Position numbers and translations under genes: made by a program
Part shown: positions 51,638 to 61,828 of the stretch, one piece after another
How positions within the stretch are numbered: position 1 is the stretch's first letter
How the letters are laid out: every line of letters starts with the position of its first letter
Notes under the pieces: model-generated
Seen by the model: the letters and a program-made list of their open reading frames with translations, nothing else
Told to the model about the DNA's origin: nothing
Databases searched by the model: none
Assembly (NCBI GenBank): GCA_963745755.1
Contig: CAVUYP010000001.1
Coordinates: 2,728,001 to 2,792,000, forward strand
Source of the DNA: RHKX01 sp963745755
Lineage (GTDB): Bacteria; Actinomycetota; Thermoleophilia; Solirubrobacterales; 70-9
Reading direction: 5' to 3'
DNA length: 64,000 bases

Positions 51638-53184
51638 TCAATCACGGTCGCCGGCGCCGCCGAGGCCGCCGCCGCCCGGGGTCTCGATCCGCAGCACGTC
51701 GCCGGGTTGCAGCGTCCCCTCGCACTTCGCCGGCAACGGCTCTCCGTTGCGGCTGTTGCGGCCCGGCTCGCCGTCGCCGCCACCGTCCCGCCCGCGCGGC
51801 CCGCGAGCTCCGTCGCTCGGTGATCAGCGTGAACCCCATCGGCACCAGCGCCTCGAGGCTGCGGACGACTCCGTCGCCGCCCCGGTGCCGGCCGGCGCCG
51901 CCGCTGCCGCGGCGGATCGCCAGCTCGGTGACGCGGACGGGCAGTTCGCTCTCGAGCGCCTCGACGGGCGTGTTCAGCGTGTTCGACATCGCCACGTGGA
52001 CGGCGCTCGGCCCCGGCGCCGACGGGCAGGCGCCCTGGCCGCCGCCGATCGTCTCGTAGTAGGTGAACTCGCTCTCCGTCGCTGCCCGCGGAGAGGGTCA
52101 GGTTGTTCATCGTTCCCTGGCCCTGGGCGGGCCCGTCGGCGACTTCGGCGAGGGCGGTGAGGACCAGGTCGGCGACCCGGCTCGAGGTCTCGACGTTGCC
52201 GGCGGCGACGGCGGCGGGAGCATGGGCATTGAGGACGCAGCCGGGCGGCGCCGCGATCGCGACCGGCCGGAAGGCGCCCGCCGACGCCGGCGCGTCGGGG
52301 TCGGTGAGCGCCCGGATCGCGAACAGCGTCGCCGCCCGCGTGACCGGCAGCGGGCAGTTCAGGTTGCCGTCGACCTGCGGGTCGGAGCCGCCGAAGTCGA
52401 CCGCGACCTCGTCGCCGGCGATCTCGACCCGGACCCGCAGCGCGATCTCGCCTCCGTCGGCGGCCTCGAGCGAGTCGGCGGCCTCGTAGACGCCGTCGGC
52501 GAGCGCCCCGATCGCGTCGCGGCTGCGACGCTCGGCGTAGTCGAGGACGGCCGCCATGCCGGCCGTCAGCCGGTCGCGGCCGAGCCGTTCGGCCAGCTCC
52601 GCGATCCGCGCCTGGCCGCGCAGGTTGGCGGCGCGCTGCGCCCGCAGGTCGGCGAGGCGCTCGTCGGGGCGCCGCATCCGCGCCGCGATCGCCTCGAGGC
52701 GGGCGGCGTCGGCCCGCTGCGGCTCGATCACCACCCCTTCGTCGGCGAGCGAGCGCGAGTCGGCGGGCATGCCGCCGGGGGTGGGGCCGCCGACGTCGGC
52801 GTGATGGGCCCGGCTCGCGACCCAGCCGATCAGCCGCTCGTCGACCGGCAGCGGCGAGACGAGGGTGATGTCGGGAAGGTGGGTGCCGCCGCGAAACGGA
52901 TCGTTGAGGATCCAAAGGTCGTCGGCGGCGATCGGCCCCTCGCCGGCGAGCGCGGCGACGGCCTCGACCGCGGCCGGCATCGATCCGAGGTGAACCGGGA
53001 TGTGCTCGGCCTGCATGACGAGCTCGCCGCCGGCGTCGAACAGCGCCGTCGAGCAGTCCCGCCGCTCCTTGATGTTCGGCGAGTAGGAGGCGCGGACGAG
53101 GACCGCCCCCATCTCGTCGCAGATCGACCGCAGGCCGCCGCTCAGCACCTGCAGCTCGATCGGGTCGACCGCTGCCGCGCTCAC
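51638..53184 (-). CDS. hydantoinase B/oxoprolinase family protein, two frameshifts
   Basis: The repaired protein is about 514 residues. Frame one starts VDPIELQVLSGGLRSICDEM and contains RASYSPNIKERRDCSTALFD, ILNDPFRGGTHLPDITLVSP and HHADVGGPTPGGMPADSRSL, the HyuB signature. An extra base near 52072 leads to FTYYETIGGGQGACPSAPGP, and another near 51804 to the last segment ending IETPGGGGLGGAGDRD. The length leaves remainder two, matching two insertions. It forms the second subunit of an ATP-dependent 5-oxoprolinase or N-methylhydantoinase. Its GTG overlaps the HyuA stop. Confidence 0.88.
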
Positions 53185-55167
53185 CGCCGCTCCCCAGCCC
53201 GGCGGGCGACGATCGATCCGTACCCGTCGACCTCCGCCCGCCAGCCGCCCGGCACCAGGAAGGTCGTCTCCGGCAGCTCGAAGACGCAGGGGCCGGTGAC
53301 GGCGAGGCCGACCGGGGGCTCGCCGGCGATCACCTCGACCGGCTCGGGCTCGCCGCCGAACGTCGCCGGCCGCACCGATCGCAGCGGCTCCTCGCTGCCG
53401 CCGGCCGGCAGCTCGAAGTCGGTCAGCGGCTCGCGGGCTGCGAGCCGGACGTTGACCAGCTCGACCGCCCCGGCATCGCCGCGGTAGCCGTAGCGCCGTT
53501 CGTGCTCGGCGGCGAAGGCCTCGATCAGCTCGCCGGGTTCGGGCTCGAGCTGGGCCTCGATCGGCAGCTCGAACGACTGCCCCCGGTAGCGCAGCTCGTA
53601 GATCGCCTCCAGAGTCGTGCCCTCGTCCCGCTCGAGCCCCTCGAGCGTCGCCTCGACGGCGGCGGCGATCCCGGCGCCCGACAGCCGCTCGCCGCTCAGC
53701 ATCACCGTTCGGGTCGTGTCTCGGCGCCGTTCCGCGCAGACCAGGCCGAGCGCCGAGAGGACCCCTCCCGAGTGCGGGCAGATGACCCGGTCGATGCCGA
53801 GCTCGGCGGCGATCGCGACCGCGTGCAGCGGCCCCGCCCCGCCGAACGGGAGCAGATCGAAGCGGCGGGGGTCGACGCCGCGTTCGACCGTGATCACCCG
53901 CAGAGCGCGGATCATCTCCTGGTTGGCGACCTCGTGGATGCCGGTCGCCGCCTCGATCAGCCCGATCCCGAGCGAGTCGGCGAGTTCCCCGACGGTCGCC
54001 GCCGCGGCGTCGCGATCGAGCTCGACGCCGCCGGCGAGCCCGGCTCGCGGATCGAGATAGCCGAGCAGCAGGTTGGCGTCGGTGACGGTCGGCTCGGCCG
54101 CCGCCCTTGCCGTAACAGGCGGGACCGGGCTCGGCGCCGGCCGACCGCGGACCGACCCGCAGCGCACCGCCGCGATCGCGCCAGGCGATCGAGCCGCCGC
54201 CGGCGCCGACGGTGTGGACGTCGACCATCGGCAGCTGGATCGGCCGGCCGTCGAACTCACGCTCCTCGGTCCGGCCGACCCGTCCGCCGGCGACGACGCA
54301 GACGTCGCAGGAGGTGCCACCCATGTCGAGGCCGAGGACGTCGCCGTCGGCGGAACCGCTCGCCAGCAGGCCGGCGCCGACGGCGCCTCCGGCCGGTCCG
54401 CTGAGCACGCTCCAGGCGCCTCCGGCGGCGGCCCGGGATGCCTCGGCGACGCCGCCGGAGGACTGCATGATCAGGGGCTCGGGGACGCCGAGCTCCGCGC
54501 AGCGCTCGCCGAGCCGACGCAGGTAGCCGCCGAGCAGCGGCGATAGGTAGGCGTCGAGCGTCGTCGTTGCGCAGCGCTCGTACTCGCGGAATCGCGGCAG
54601 GACCTCGGAGGAGACGGATACGTGGAGGTCCGCGAACCGCTTCCGGAGCGCCGCCGCCAGCCGTCGTTCGTGGGCGGGGTCGGCGAACGAGAACAGCAGG
54701 CAGATCGCCACCGACTCGGGTTCGAGGCGGGCGATCTCGTCGCCGACCCGCTCGATCTCCGCGGCGGTGAGCGGCTCGACGATTCCGTCGGGACCGACGC
54801 GCTCGCGGACGGCGACCCGCAGGCCGAGCGGGGCGAGCGGGGCGGGGCGGTCCTCGCAGAGCCGGTACAGCGAGGGGCGGTTCTGGCGGGCGATCTCGAG
54901 CAGGTCGGTGAAGCCGGCGGTCGCGACGAGGGCTGTGCGGGCGCCGCGGCGCTCGAGCAGCGCGTTGGTGCCGACCGTCATCCCGTGCGCGAACCGCGTC
55001 ACCGCCTCCGGTTCGGCGTCGGCGGCGTCGAGCACCGCGGTGATCGCCTCGACGACTCCGAGCGACTGGTCGGCCGGGGTCGTCGGCGACTTCGCGGTAT
55101 GGACCCTGCCGCCGTCGACGAGGACGGCGTCGGTGAACGTTCCTCCTACGTCGACGCCCAACAGCAC
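53181..55167 (-). CDS. hydantoinase A/oxoprolinase family protein, one frameshift
   Basis: The repaired protein is about 661 residues of the HyuA type, an actin-fold ATPase subunit. Frame one has LLGVDVGGTFTDAVLVDGGR, FAHGMTVGTNALLERRGART, LIMQSSGGVAEASRAAAGGA, LSGPAGGAVGAGLLASG and LGLDMGGTSCDVCVV. An extra base near 54100 in AAGGGCGGCGGCC breaks the frame after GPACYGKGG; it resumes as AAEPTVTDANLLLGYLDPRA and contains RRFDLLPFGGAGPLHAVAIA. It probably opens a cyclic amide such as 5-oxoproline or a hydantoin together with the adjacent B subunit. Confidence 0.9.
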
Positions 55168-55192
55168 CGGCCCATTACAGCGGGCCGGCGGG

Positions 55193-55645
55193 TCAGGCGA
55201 CCAGCTGGAGCTCCTCGGCGCGATCGGCCGAGGCCGGATCGACGACGACGTCCTCCTCGAGATGCTTGTGGGAGGGGCAGTAGTCGCGTCCCGGCAGCGG
55301 CTCGCGCTGGCATGGCGTGCCGCGCCGCGTGTGCGCCTTGCACTCGCGGTCGACGAGCTGTGCGAGCTCTTCGGCCGGCACCTGATCGAGGTAACGCAGC
55401 GCCAGCTTGACGTTGCGGTCGACGACCTGGAACACGAACAGCTGCTCGCTGATCGGGAAATGGCCGCGCAGCTCCGTGAACAGCGCCTTCGTCGGCCGCG
55501 CGAAGTAGCGGCGGTCGGTCAGCAGCCGGCGCATCGTGCCCTCGCAGGCGTTGAGGATCTGCGCCTTGTTGGCGCATCCGGCATTGGCGGTATCCGCGAC
55601 CTTCGGAGCAAGCTCGCGATAGATCGATCGGCTGAATTGGTACAT
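55193..55645 (-). CDS. small protein with C-terminal Cys/His zinc motif (DUF5763-like)
   Basis: A 150-residue cytosolic protein. Residues 1-95 are helical and mixed-charge (YQFSRSIYRELAPKVADTAN, RRLLTDRRYFARPTKALFTE). The C-terminal region has RECKAHTRRGTPCQREPLPG followed by RDYCPSHKHLEED, a C-x8-C-x10-C-x2-H arrangement like the DUF5763-type zinc motif found in phage and host proteins. The ATG at 55645 follows AAAGGTTCAAGGGCACCCT. Function unknown. The 100-base gap up to nadB must hold its promoter; it contains two GTTAAG direct repeats near 55734-55748. Confidence 0.75.
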   Translation of the reverse strand: MYQFSRSIYRELAPKVADTANAGCANKAQILNACEGTMRRLLTDRRYFARPTKALFTELRGHFPISEQLFVFQVVDRNVKLALRYLDQVPAEELAQLVDRECKAHTRRGTPCQREPLPGRDYCPSHKHLEEDVVVDPASADRAEELQLVA

Positions 55646-55745
55646 AGGGTGCCCTTGAACCTTTCCTGGTCCGTGGTAACCCCCCCGCATCAGCAAGTGT
55701 GACGGTCGGCACATTCATTTGGTGCCGATCATCGTTAAGCCTGGG

Positions 55746-57233
55746 TTAAGGCGATTGCTCGCCGACCGCGGGTGGCCAACGGTCGAGCCGGACGTTCTCG
55801 TCGGCGTCGACGACGATGTGGCGCAGGTCCATTCCGGGATCGGCGAGCGGGTGATCGGTGCGCCGGTGCACGCCACGCGACTCGCCGCGGGCGAGCGCCG
55901 ACGCGGCGATCAGCCGGGCGAGTGGGTAGGGATCGCCGCCGAGCCGCTCGAGCCGGCCGGCGTCCCGGATCGGCCCGGCGAGCTCCCAGACGGCGTGGCG
56001 GGTCTGCTCGCTCGGCGCCGGGAAGGAGGGATCGGCCTGTGGCTGCGGAGGCGATCGATCGGCGGCCGGCCCGGCGAGCGCCGCCCGCGCAGCGCGGGTC
56101 CCGAACACGAAGCACTCGCTCAGCGAGTTGGAGGCGAGCCGGTTGGCGCCGTGCAGTCCCGTGCAGGCAGCCTCGCCGACTGCCAGTAGGCCGGCGAGCG
56201 AGCTGCGGCCCTCGAGGTCGGTGTGGACGCCGCCGATCAGATAATGGGCGGCGGGGGAGACCGGCACCGGACCGGACGCCGGGTCGATCCCGGTCGCCGC
56301 CAACGTCCGGGTGATCGTCGGAAACCGCTCGATCGGCACCGGTCGCAGATCGAGGCCGACGGCCGCGGTCCCGTCGGCCGCCATCCGGTCGAGGATCGCC
56401 GCCGTGACCTGATCGCGGGGGGCGAGCTCGTCGGTGAACCGCCGGCCGTCGGCGCCGAGCAGCAACGCTCCCTCGCCGCGGACCGCCTCGGTGATCAGCC
56501 AGCCGTCGAGGCGGTCGCCGGGAAGCGCCAACGCCGTCGGGTGGAATTGGCAGAGCTCGAGATCGGCGAGGTCGGCGCCGGCGGCGTGGGCGAGGATCGC
56601 CCCGGCGCCGATCGCGCCGCGGGGATTGGTCGTGCGCTGCCAGAGGGCGGCGCCGCCGCCGGTGGCAAGCACGGTGGCGGCGGCCGCGATCGGACCGCGA
56701 TCGGTGAGGACGCCGTGGCAGCGCCGGCGATCCGACCAGAGGGCCAGCGCCGACGCCCCCTCGAGGACCTCGATCCGCTCGTGTCCGGCGGCGAGCTCGG
56801 CGAGGCGGCTGGTCAGCGCCCGGCCCGTCTCGGCGCCGCCGGCGTGGACGATCCGCCGTGCCGAGTGGCCGCCCTCGAGTCCGAGGGCGAGCTCGCCGTC
56901 GGGCTGGAGGTCGAAGCGGACGCCGCGCCGCATCAGCGACTCGACCGCCGCCGGGGACTCCTCGACGAGCACCTCGACCGCGGCCGCGAAGCAGAGTCCG
57001 CGCCCGGCGTTGAGCGTGTCCTCGGCGTGTCGCGCCGGCGAGTCGTCGGCGGCCATCGCGGCCGCCAGGCCGCCCTGGGCGCGGAAGCTGGCCGTCTCGG
57101 TGAGCGGCTTGCGGGAGATGACGACGACGCGGCCGCCGGCCTCGGCGGCCTCGAGCGCGACGTGGAGGCCGGCCGCCCCGGCGCCGACCACGGCGACGTC
57201 GGCGGCCGCGGCGATTGAATTCCTGGACGTCAA
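55746..57233 (-). CDS. nadB: L-aspartate oxidase NadB
   Basis: A 495-residue flavoprotein that oxidises L-aspartate to iminoaspartate, the first step of de novo NAD synthesis. The FAD fold is VAVVGAGAAGLHVALEAAEA, then TASFRAQGGLAAAM, LCQFHPTALALPGDRLDGWL (active-site His) and AHYLIGGVHTDLEGRSSLAG, ending with GLHGANRLASNSLSECFVFG. Length is normal, with a shortened C-terminal helical domain. TTG start at 57233. nadA and nadC are not in the window. Confidence 0.93.
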   Translation of the reverse strand: MTSRNSIAAAADVAVVGAGAAGLHVALEAAEAGGRVVVISRKPLTETASFRAQGGLAAAMAADDSPARHAEDTLNAGRGLCFAAAVEVLVEESPAAVESLMRRGVRFDLQPDGELALGLEGGHSARRIVHAGGAETGRALTSRLAELAAGHERIEVLEGASALALWSDRRRCHGVLTDRGPIAAAATVLATGGGAALWQRTTNPRGAIGAGAILAHAAGADLADLELCQFHPTALALPGDRLDGWLITEAVRGEGALLLGADGRRFTDELAPRDQVTAAILDRMAADGTAAVGLDLRPVPIERFPTITRTLAATGIDPASGPVPVSPAAHYLIGGVHTDLEGRSSLAGLLAVGEAACTGLHGANRLASNSLSECFVFGTRAARAALAGPAADRSPPQPQADPSFPAPSEQTRHAVWELAGPIRDAGRLERLGGDPYPLARLIAASALARGESRGVHRRTDHPLADPGMDLRHIVVDADENVRLDRWPPAVGEQSP

Positions 57234-57259
57234 GGCGGCAGTACCGTATCCGCCAGCCG

Positions 57260-58273
57260 ATGGGTCTCTACCTCAGCCATCCCTCCTCGCTGCTGCACGA
57301 CACCGGGCCGCACCCCGAGAACGCCGGGCGGATCCGGGCGATCGAAGCGGTTCTCGACGAGGCCGGCTGGCCGTCGCTCGAGCGCGCCGAGCCGCCGCCC
57401 GCCGAGCCGGCGTGGCTGACCCGGGTCCACGGCGCCGGGCTGGTCGACTCGGTCGAGCAGCTCTGTGCGAGCGGCGGCGGCGCGATCGATCACGACACGA
57501 TCGTCGTCGAGGCCTCCTGGGAGGCCGCCCTGCGCGCCGCCGGAGCGGCCGCGGAGGGAGGGCGGCTGCTGCTTGCCGGCGAGCACGACTTCGTCTTCTG
57601 CGGTTTGCGGCCGCCGGGCCATCACGCCGAGTCGGACCGCTCGATGGGCTTCTGCCTGTTCAACAACGCGGCTGTCGGCGCCGCCCACGCGATCGCCGAG
57701 TGCGGGGCCGAGCGCGTCCTGATCCTCGACTGGGACGTCCACCACGGCAACGGGACCGCCGAGATCTTCGCTCGCCGCGACGACGTCCTCTACGCGAGCA
57801 TCCACCAGAGCCCGCTCTATCCCGGGACCGGCGCCGCCGCCGATACCGGCAGCGGTCGCGGCGCCGGGATGACGGTGAACCTGCCGGTGCCTCCCGGCGC
57901 CGGCGGCCCCGAGTTCGTCGGCCTCGTCGAGCACGTCGTCGGCCCGCTCGCCCGCTCCTTCGATCCCGATCTGCTGGTCGTCTCGGCCGGCTACGACGCC
58001 CACGTCGACGACCCGCTCGCCAACTGCGCGCTCAGGGGCGCCGACTATGCGGCGATGGCGGCGCTCGTCCGCGATCTCGGTCGCGAGCTGGCGGTGCCGG
58101 TGCTCGTCTGTCTCGAGGGCGGCTACGACCCGGTGGCGCTCGCCGATTCGACGCTGGCGACGGTTCGCGCGCTCGCTGGGCAGACACCGGCGCCGTCCGT
58201 CGATCCGGTGCCGCTCGTCACGGCGGCGATCGGCCGGGTCGCCGCGATCGACCCCTGGAGGGACGCGTTCTGA
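57260..58273 (+). CDS. histone-deacetylase-family amidohydrolase
   Basis: A 337-residue zinc deacetylase of the HDAC/AcuC/APAH superfamily. Active-site blocks are LRPPGHHAESDRSMGFCLFN (His-His pair), ILDWDVHHGNGTAEIF (Asp and His zinc ligands), LVVSAGYDAHVDDPLANC (Asp ligand) and CLEGGYDPVALADS with the transition-state Tyr. The ATG at 57260 is used; similarity starts at LYLSHPSSLLHDTGPHPENA. It might deacetylate acetylated proteins (two GNAT enzymes are in the window), polyamines or small molecules. It starts divergently close to nadB. Confidence 0.93.
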   Translation: MGLYLSHPSSLLHDTGPHPENAGRIRAIEAVLDEAGWPSLERAEPPPAEPAWLTRVHGAGLVDSVEQLCASGGGAIDHDTIVVEASWEAALRAAGAAAEGGRLLLAGEHDFVFCGLRPPGHHAESDRSMGFCLFNNAAVGAAHAIAECGAERVLILDWDVHHGNGTAEIFARRDDVLYASIHQSPLYPGTGAAADTGSGRGAGMTVNLPVPPGAGGPEFVGLVEHVVGPLARSFDPDLLVVSAGYDAHVDDPLANCALRGADYAAMAALVRDLGRELAVPVLVCLEGGYDPVALADSTLATVRALAGQTPAPSVDPVPLVTAAIGRVAAIDPWRDAF

Positions 58274-58286
58274 TCCCTGCCCGCGG

Positions 58287-60018
58287 TCAGCCGGCGTCGC
58301 CCGAGCGGGCTGCCCGCTCGGCCTCGGCCCGCACGGCCTTGGTCTGATCGCGCAGCCAGTCGGCGGCCGCCTGGCGGACCTCGCTGATCGCCGCCGCCGC
58401 CTCGGCCTCGATCTCGCCGGCTCGCTCGGCGGCCTCGCGCGCCTTCGCATCGGCGTCGGCCACCTTCGACCGGACCTCGTGCTCTGACTGCTCGGCGGCT
58501 GCGATCGCGTCGCTGAGCTCATCCTCGCGATCGCGCATCCGCTCGGCCGCGGCGGCTTCGGCGACCGCCCGCGCCTGCTCGGCGGCGATCTTCAGCTGAG
58601 CGGCGGATTCATCGCGCAGCCGGACCTTCTCCTCCTCGAGGTTCCGCTCGGCGGCGCTCACCCGTTCGGCCGCCTCGACTGCCTGCCGTTCGATCTGCTC
58701 GAGCCGCTCGTGGGCCTCGGCGATCGCCTCCGCCCGCGCCTCGCGCTCGTCCTGCAGCTCGCGCTCGCGCTCGCCGAGCAGCTCGGCGAACCGCTCCTCG
58801 GCCGCGCGGCGGGCGACTGCGACCTCGGCCCGGACGCGCTCGTCGGCGTCCGCCTCGATCCTGGCGATCCGCTCGGCCGTCTGCTGTTCGGCGGCCGCGG
58901 CGGCGCGGCGCTCGAGCTCCTTGCGGAGCGGCTCGGAATCGCTCTGCATCTCCGCCTCGACCTCGGCCCGTGCCTCGGCCCGAGCGGCCTCGATCCGCCG
59001 CGCGACATCGTCGGCGGCGGGCCCCTCGAGCGCGTCGCGGCGACCCGAGTCGCGCGCCTCGGCGACGCGGGCGTCGGCCTCCTCGCGGGCGAGCTTGAGC
59101 TCGCTGCGCAGACCCTCGGTCTCGGCGCCGCTGACCGCCGCCTCCGGGTTGTCGGCGCCGGCGGCCGCCTCCGCCCTGATCCGCTCGACCTCCTCGCGGA
59201 CGCGCTGCTGCGCCTCCGCCTTCAGCTTCGTGACCTGCCGGCGCAGCCACTGGGTCGCCTGCTCGCGGGCCCGCGCCTCCACCTCGTCGCGCTCGACTGC
59301 GAGCTCCACCGCGCGTTCCTCGGCCTGACGGGCCCGCGCCTCGGTCTCGCGGAGCTGCGAGGCGAGCTCGTCGATCTCGGCGCCGGCGTTCGCGGTCGCC
59401 TGCTCGAGGTTGCGCTCGAGGGCTTCGATCTCCTCGTGGGAGCGGATCTCGGCCGCCCGCGCCGCCTCGTCGGCCGCGACCCGGATCCGGTCGCCGGTGT
59501 CGCCGCCGGGCTTGCCGGTCGCCGTCGGCTCGGTTTCCGCGGCCGCCGCGGGGGCCGGATCCGCGTGCTCCGCGGAGGCGGGTTCAGCCGGCTCGGAATC
59601 GCCGCCCTCCGCTTCCTCGGGAGGCGCGTCGGCTGCCCCGCCGCCTGATTCGGCGTCGCCGGCCCGGAGGACGGCGGACTCGTCGCCGGCCGATTCGGCT
59701 TCGCCGCCGGGCGTCTGCCGGCGGCCGCTCACCGGTGAAGGGGGCGCCCACTCGGCGGTGCCCGTGTCGGGCTCGATCATCTGCCGGGCCGGCTCGGTGG
59801 ACGGCTGCTCACCGGCGTCGCCGCCGGATCCGGCGATCTGCTCCCAGTCGTCGGTGTTGTACGGATCCGGCTCGGCGACCGGCGGCTTCTCGACGGCCGG
59901 CCGCGGTCGGGTACAGCGCCGTCGCGGGGTCGTCTTCGGCCCCCGAATCGGCCGGCGTCGCCTCGGGCTCGCTCTCGCGCTTGCCCTTGCGACCGAAGAT
60001 CCCTCTCCAACGAGCCAT
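58287..60018 (-). CDS. long coiled-coil protein, frameshifted near its N-terminus
   Basis: The repaired protein is about 576 residues. It opens with MARWRGIFGRKGKRESEPEA, then an acidic Pro/Ala/Glu-rich region to about residue 180 interrupted by an extra base near 59900 (after which it reads VAEPDPYNTDDWEQIAGSGG). From about residue 190 to the end it is a nearly continuous Ala/Glu/Arg-rich coiled coil (for example ARARQAEERAVELAVERDEV). No membrane segment or enzyme motif. The basic start and long rod suggest a structural or scaffolding protein. The unusual residue composition makes homology searching unreliable. Related rods include DivIVA- or Scy-like proteins, but no signature is seen. Confidence 0.75.
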
Positions 60019-60187
60019 CGGCCGCCGCAGGTTACGCGATCGGGAGCGATCGCCGAGCGGCGATTTCACAGTGTCGGCACGACGGCTCCGGCGGATCGGC
60101 ACATGCGGGCGTTGATCGGTCGGCCCGACCGGCGAAGCATCGGTGCGGTCAAACGAACCGGCGAGAACGCCGGGAAGGGAGTTCGCG

Positions 60188-60442
60188 ATGTATGCGATGT
60201 TCGGTCTCGTCCATTTCCGGGCCGCGTCGGCCGCTGACCGCCTGCGGTCGCGGTTGGCGGCCGAGACGGGCCAGGGAACGGTCGAGTACGTCGGCCTCGT
60301 CCTGCTCGTCGCCGCGCTGATGGGTGGCATGGTCGCCGCCGTCGGCGGGCTCGGGAGCCTCTCGGGCATCGGCAAGGAGCTTGCCGAGGCGATCACCAAG
60401 AAGATCATCCAGGGAGTCCAGAAGATCACGTTCGGCCGCTGA
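60188..60442 (+). CDS. Flp/TadE-type pilin-like protein
   Basis: An 84-residue protein with the class III prepilin signature AETGQGTVEYVGLVLLVAAL: Gly before the cleavage site, Glu at +5 and Tyr at +6 after processing, followed by the hydrophobic assembly helix. The leader is long (about 33 residues) and basic, and the mature part is only about 50 residues, ending KKIIQGVQKITFGR. No tad or prepilin peptidase genes are in the window, so it would rely on machinery encoded elsewhere. A strong hairpin follows its stop. Confidence 0.82.
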   Translation: MYAMFGLVHFRAASAADRLRSRLAAETGQGTVEYVGLVLLVAALMGGMVAAVGGLGSLSGIGKELAEAITKKIIQGVQKITFGR

Positions 60443-60453
60443 GCCGTCCGCGA

Positions 60454-60485
60454 CGGCGGCCGCCCGCTCCGGCGGGCGGCCGCCG
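60454..60485 (+). terminator. GC-rich hairpin terminator after the pilin gene
   Basis: CGGCGGCCGCCCG and CGGGCGGCCGCCG form a perfect 13-bp stem with a CTCCGG loop, 11 bases after the pilin stop and 18 bases before rph. There is no U-tract, as is usual for actinobacterial terminators. Confidence 0.75.
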
Positions 60486-60503
60486 ATCTGGAACACTGCG
60501 CCG

Positions 60504-61232
60504 ATGGCCGAGGAGGAGAGGAGCTATGGGCGATCGGCGGCGCAGATGCGCCCGGTGACGATCGAGCCCGGCTTCGTCCGCACCGCCGACGGCTCGGCGC
60601 TGATCTCGATCGGGGAGACGCGGGTGATCTGCACCGCCTCGATCCAGGAGGAGGTGCCGCGATGGATGCGGGGGCGGGGCAGGGGCTGGGTCACCGCCGA
60701 GTACGCGATGCTCCCCGCCTCGACCGGCGAACGCAAGGAGCGGGACTCCAAGCGCGGCCGCCCCGACGGGCGCTCGATCGAGATCCAGCGGCTGATCGGC
60801 CGGGCCCTGCGCGTCGTCGTCGACTTCGAGGCGCTCGGTGAGCGGGCGGTCTGGATCGACTGCGACGTCCTCCAGGCCGACGGTGGCACCCGCTGCGCCT
60901 CGATCACCGGCGCCTACGTGGCGCTCGACCTCGCGCTCACCGGGCTGATCGAGCGCGGCGAACTGGCGGCGCTTCCGTTCACCGGAACCGTTGCCGCGCT
61001 GAGTGTCGGAGTCGTCGACGGGCGGCCGCTCTGCGATCTCGACTACGCCGAGGACTCGAGCGCCGAGGTCGACGCGAACGTCGTCATGACCGGCGACGGC
61101 GGTCTCGTCGAGGTCCAGGCCACCGCCGAGCAGACGCCGCTGTCGCGGGCGTCGCTGGACGAGCTGCTGGCGCTCGCCGAGGCCGGCATCACCGAGCTCC
61201 GCGCCGTCCAGGAGGAGGCCTCGGGGGCTTGA
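60504..61232 (+). CDS. rph: ribonuclease PH
   Basis: A 242-residue phosphorolytic 3'-to-5' exoribonuclease trimming tRNA 3' ends. Conserved blocks are RPVTIEPGFVRTADGSALIS, GWVTAEYAMLPASTGERKER, GRPDGRSIEIQRLIGRALRV, IDCDVLQADGGTRCASITGA and CDLDYAEDSSAEVDANVVMT. Length is normal. It starts a tight three-gene run: its stop overlaps the rdgB start (TTGA), and rdgB overlaps the CDF gene. Confidence 0.96.
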   Translation: MAEEERSYGRSAAQMRPVTIEPGFVRTADGSALISIGETRVICTASIQEEVPRWMRGRGRGWVTAEYAMLPASTGERKERDSKRGRPDGRSIEIQRLIGRALRVVVDFEALGERAVWIDCDVLQADGGTRCASITGAYVALDLALTGLIERGELAALPFTGTVAALSVGVVDGRPLCDLDYAEDSSAEVDANVVMTGDGGLVEVQATAEQTPLSRASLDELLALAEAGITELRAVQEEASGA

Positions 61233-61828
61233 CCGGCCGGCCGCACGGGCGGTCGATCGTGGTCGCCACCCGCAACCCGCACAAGCTCGGCGAGCTCGCG
61301 GCGATCCTGCCCGGCGTCGAGCTCGAACCGCTGCCCGAGTCGGTGGTGCTGCCCCCCGAGGACGGCGAGACGTTCGCCGAGAACGCGCTCGCCAAGGCCC
61401 GCGCGGCTCACGAACAGACCGGGCGGGCGGTGCTGGCCGACGATTCCGGGATCGTCGCCAACGCCCTCGGCGGTCGCCCGGGGGTTCGTTCCGCCCGCTA
61501 CGCCGGCGAGGCCGCCGGCGACGAGGAGAACCTCGCGCTGCTGCTCGAGGAGGTCCGCGACGCCGATGACCGCTCGGTCGCCTACGTCTGCGCGATCGCC
61601 CACATCGACGGCGACGGAGTCGAGACGCTCCGGGAGGCGCGCTGCGAGGGCACGCTCACCGATCGGCCCCGGGGCGAAGGCGGTTTCGGCTACGACCCGG
61701 CCTTCCTCCCCGACGACATCGACGACGGGCGGACGATGGCCGAGTTGAACGCCGCCGAGAAACACGCGATCTCCCATCGCGGCCGCGCCGCCCGCGCGAT
61801 CGCCGCCGCCATCGGCGAGTCGCGGTGA
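61229..61828 (+). CDS. rdgB: XTP/dITP diphosphatase (RdgB/HAM1 family)
   Basis: A 199-residue house-cleaning pyrophosphatase that removes non-canonical purine nucleotides. It shows VVATRNPHKLGELAAILPGV, DGETFAENALAKARAA, LADDSGIVANALGGRPGVRS, RYAGEAAGDEEN and EGGFGYDPAFLPDD, then LNAAEKHAISHRGRAAR. TTG start within the rph stop. rph-rdgB adjacency is widespread in bacteria, which supports the call. Confidence 0.96.
   Translation: MTGRPHGRSIVVATRNPHKLGELAAILPGVELEPLPESVVLPPEDGETFAENALAKARAAHEQTGRAVLADDSGIVANALGGRPGVRSARYAGEAAGDEENLALLLEEVRDADDRSVAYVCAIAHIDGDGVETLREARCEGTLTDRPRGEGGFGYDPAFLPDDIDDGRTMAELNAAEKHAISHRGRAARAIAAAIGESR

Noticed and set aside
51505..55167. A single 1220-codon frame over both hydantoinase genes, taken as a fusion
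   Set aside because: The frame is continuous only because a one-base insertion in the A subunit shifts it into the frame of the B subunit. The GTGA overlap at 53181-53184 shows two normal genes.
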